A stretch of DNA of 64,000 nucleotides. Source: Argopecten irradians. Lineage: Eukaryota > Mollusca > Bivalvia > Pectinida > Pectinidae. This document shows positions 62,640-64,000 of this stretch, piece by piece. The stretch lies in NCBI RefSeq assembly GCF_041381155.1, contig NC_091137.1, positions 24,473,655 through 24,537,654 of the forward strand, in the 5' to 3' direction. Below the pieces are notes generated by a model, which had not been told where the DNA came from, made no database searches, and worked only from the letters and a program-made list of their open reading frames with translations. Positions within the stretch are counted from its first letter, which is position 1, and each line of letters begins with the position of its first letter. The position numbers were made by a program, and so were the translations under genes.

Positions 62640-64000
62640 GACCTTCAGTTATCTTAAACTCAATACATGATAATAGCTTATCTAACAAATGACATGCATA
62701 TGCTGACGTACAATCTACATTTACGGCGGATATTGATTTATCTCTCTTGGTCCGTACAGGCAGCATGTCTTTCAGTCAAAAATGGCCGCTTGTCTTGACA
62801 CACCTCAAATGCTGATAAAAATAATCCATATTCTCAGTATATTATTTTCGGGATTGGGTCATAATATTTTTTTATGTGTATATAAGGAATAAATGTACTT
62901 CTACAAATGTATATGTAAATAGCAAACAAGAACTGTTATCAAAGTTAGCTTACAACTTGGAGAAATGGATGGCATGATCAGCGCGGAATCCTCACTGATG
63001 ATTTTGTTCAGAAATGATACAACACGCCCTTCCACTCCGGATTACGATATTGAGGCGGACGTATGTAAATAAATGCATTTATCAAAAATAGACGGATTTG
63101 TTCTGGAAACTTATTGTACTAAGTCACACGACCTACAATGGCCATAGCTGGTAAGAGGGTATTAGATTAAAAAAGGACTTAGATAAATACATTCATAATT
63201 GAAGAACATCGTTGCATTGAGCATCTATCTTTTAATGGATAAGAATCTCAATAGCTTCAACGATTTTGCAATCACTCATACCCTTCTCGTACGTATAATT
63301 CTTGGTCTGAACTGACTATGTTGTCCAGTTATCGCAATGATAATAGCTGTGGATGGAGTTTCTGTCACATGAACCCATCAATTTCTGATACTTTGGCAGT
63401 AGGTACTGTGAAACCAACCCGCTCAATTTTAATCGTATACTCACGAGTTAAGAGGAAGATTATTCCCACAAAGAGGTATTATATCTCCCACGTATTGTGC
63501 TATAACTGGTCCATTTAATTGTTGTTAGTACAATAAATTAACAAATATAATAATAACATTACCAATACATATTTTATTAATCTTATTCGTCTTCTATTAA
63601 AAGGTTTTAGAAATGAGAAGTGCTTTAATTCTGATGTAAATAAATGTAAAATAGACATATTTCACGTATCGAAAATTATGTCGGACAAAATCCCACTCTC
63701 TGTAAATTCTCACCCTAGCATAGCGTAGAAGTTATGAATCATGTATATATAAAGTTTTAGTTTAGCAGTATATCTGTATTTCAATATTTTGAACCTACAT
63801 GAAAGAAAAAATACATAGCAATATGTATTTTCTGACGTATCTGTAATATATTGTAGAAAAATGAATTACCAAATATTTTTGATGCTTAAGTAAATGATGA
63901 GTAATAATCGATAAAAATATATGACGTCAAATATTGATGACGTGAGAAGTAATAAATGGAGATAATGCTTATATGATACTGTTCAGTTTTGGCCTAAATA
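62640..64000. other. Upstream flank of gene 3 copy 2 and right edge
   Basis: Up to 63504 this matches 38850-39713. After that the sequence is unique and very AT-rich, with no exon, RNA gene or repeat seen to the end. Confidence 0.45.

Larger units (their letters stand above)
40836..63504. repeat. Large segmental duplication, copy 2
   Basis: Counterpart of 22262-39713 with the same order. It is longer because it keeps about 2.2 kb at 43.39-45.59 (lectin exon relics and a minisatellite), about 1.85 kb at 49.98-51.83 (lectin exon 4), and about 2.1 kb at 54.66-56.73 (centre of the fold-back element). Confidence 0.9.

Overview
The window is animal genomic DNA: very AT-rich, split genes with GT-AG introns, AATAAA signals, and a dense mix of transposon relics. 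A cluster of secreted C-type-lectin-domain (CTLD) genes, a DIRS/tyrosine-recombinase retroelement, a non-LTR endonuclease relic, a tRNA-derived SINE and several palindromic MITE-like elements point to an invertebrate, most likely a mollusc and probably a bivalve (inference; no species-specific gene is present). No rRNA, bona fide tRNA, operon or CRISPR was seen.

Layout. 1-850: one MITE copy. 850-2590: a 23-bp satellite with higher-order structure. 2.6-8.7 kb: no supportable gene. 8.7-9.2 kb: a short protein-like motif on both strands, then CACGTG palindromes. 9.2-22 kb: an older A-B-A'-B' duplicated array of CTLD pieces on the minus strand. It holds one complete five-exon gene (12759-16688), orphan terminal exons and a dead first exon, with a MITE, an endonuclease relic and a SINE inserted. 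22262-39713 and 40836-63504 are two copies of one large segment. Each starts with a degenerate DIRS-like element and then carries CTLD genes on the minus strand in the same order. The copies differ by insertions and deletions (about 2.2 kb at 43.4-45.6, 1.9 kb at 50.0-51.8 and 2.1 kb at 54.7-56.7 only in copy 2; about 0.5 kb at 29.0-29.5 and 0.4 kb at 33.2-33.6 only in copy 1).

The lectins share one design that I rebuilt by hand. Exon 1 (49-55 nt) encodes a signal peptide. Exon 2 (89 nt) carries the first two cysteines. Exon 3 (85-91 nt) carries the helix 2 region. Exon 4 (217-238 nt) carries WLGG, the ligand loop (EPN, QPN or QPS) and the last cysteines. A 25-28 nt terminal exon encodes a short hydrophobic tail ending in Gly-stop. 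Three genes are intact (12759-16688, 36421-38815, 60166-62601). The rest are broken by nonsense codons, frameshifts, lost splice sites or missing exons. The intact duplicate pair differs almost only by amino-acid-changing substitutions in exon 4, while exon 4 of the neighbouring dead pair is identical. The cluster looks like birth-and-death evolution of small secreted lectins, probably of immune or food-particle recognition type (inference from the family). The two large copies could instead be two haplotypes joined in assembly. The left part of copy 1 looks like uncorrected long-read sequence.
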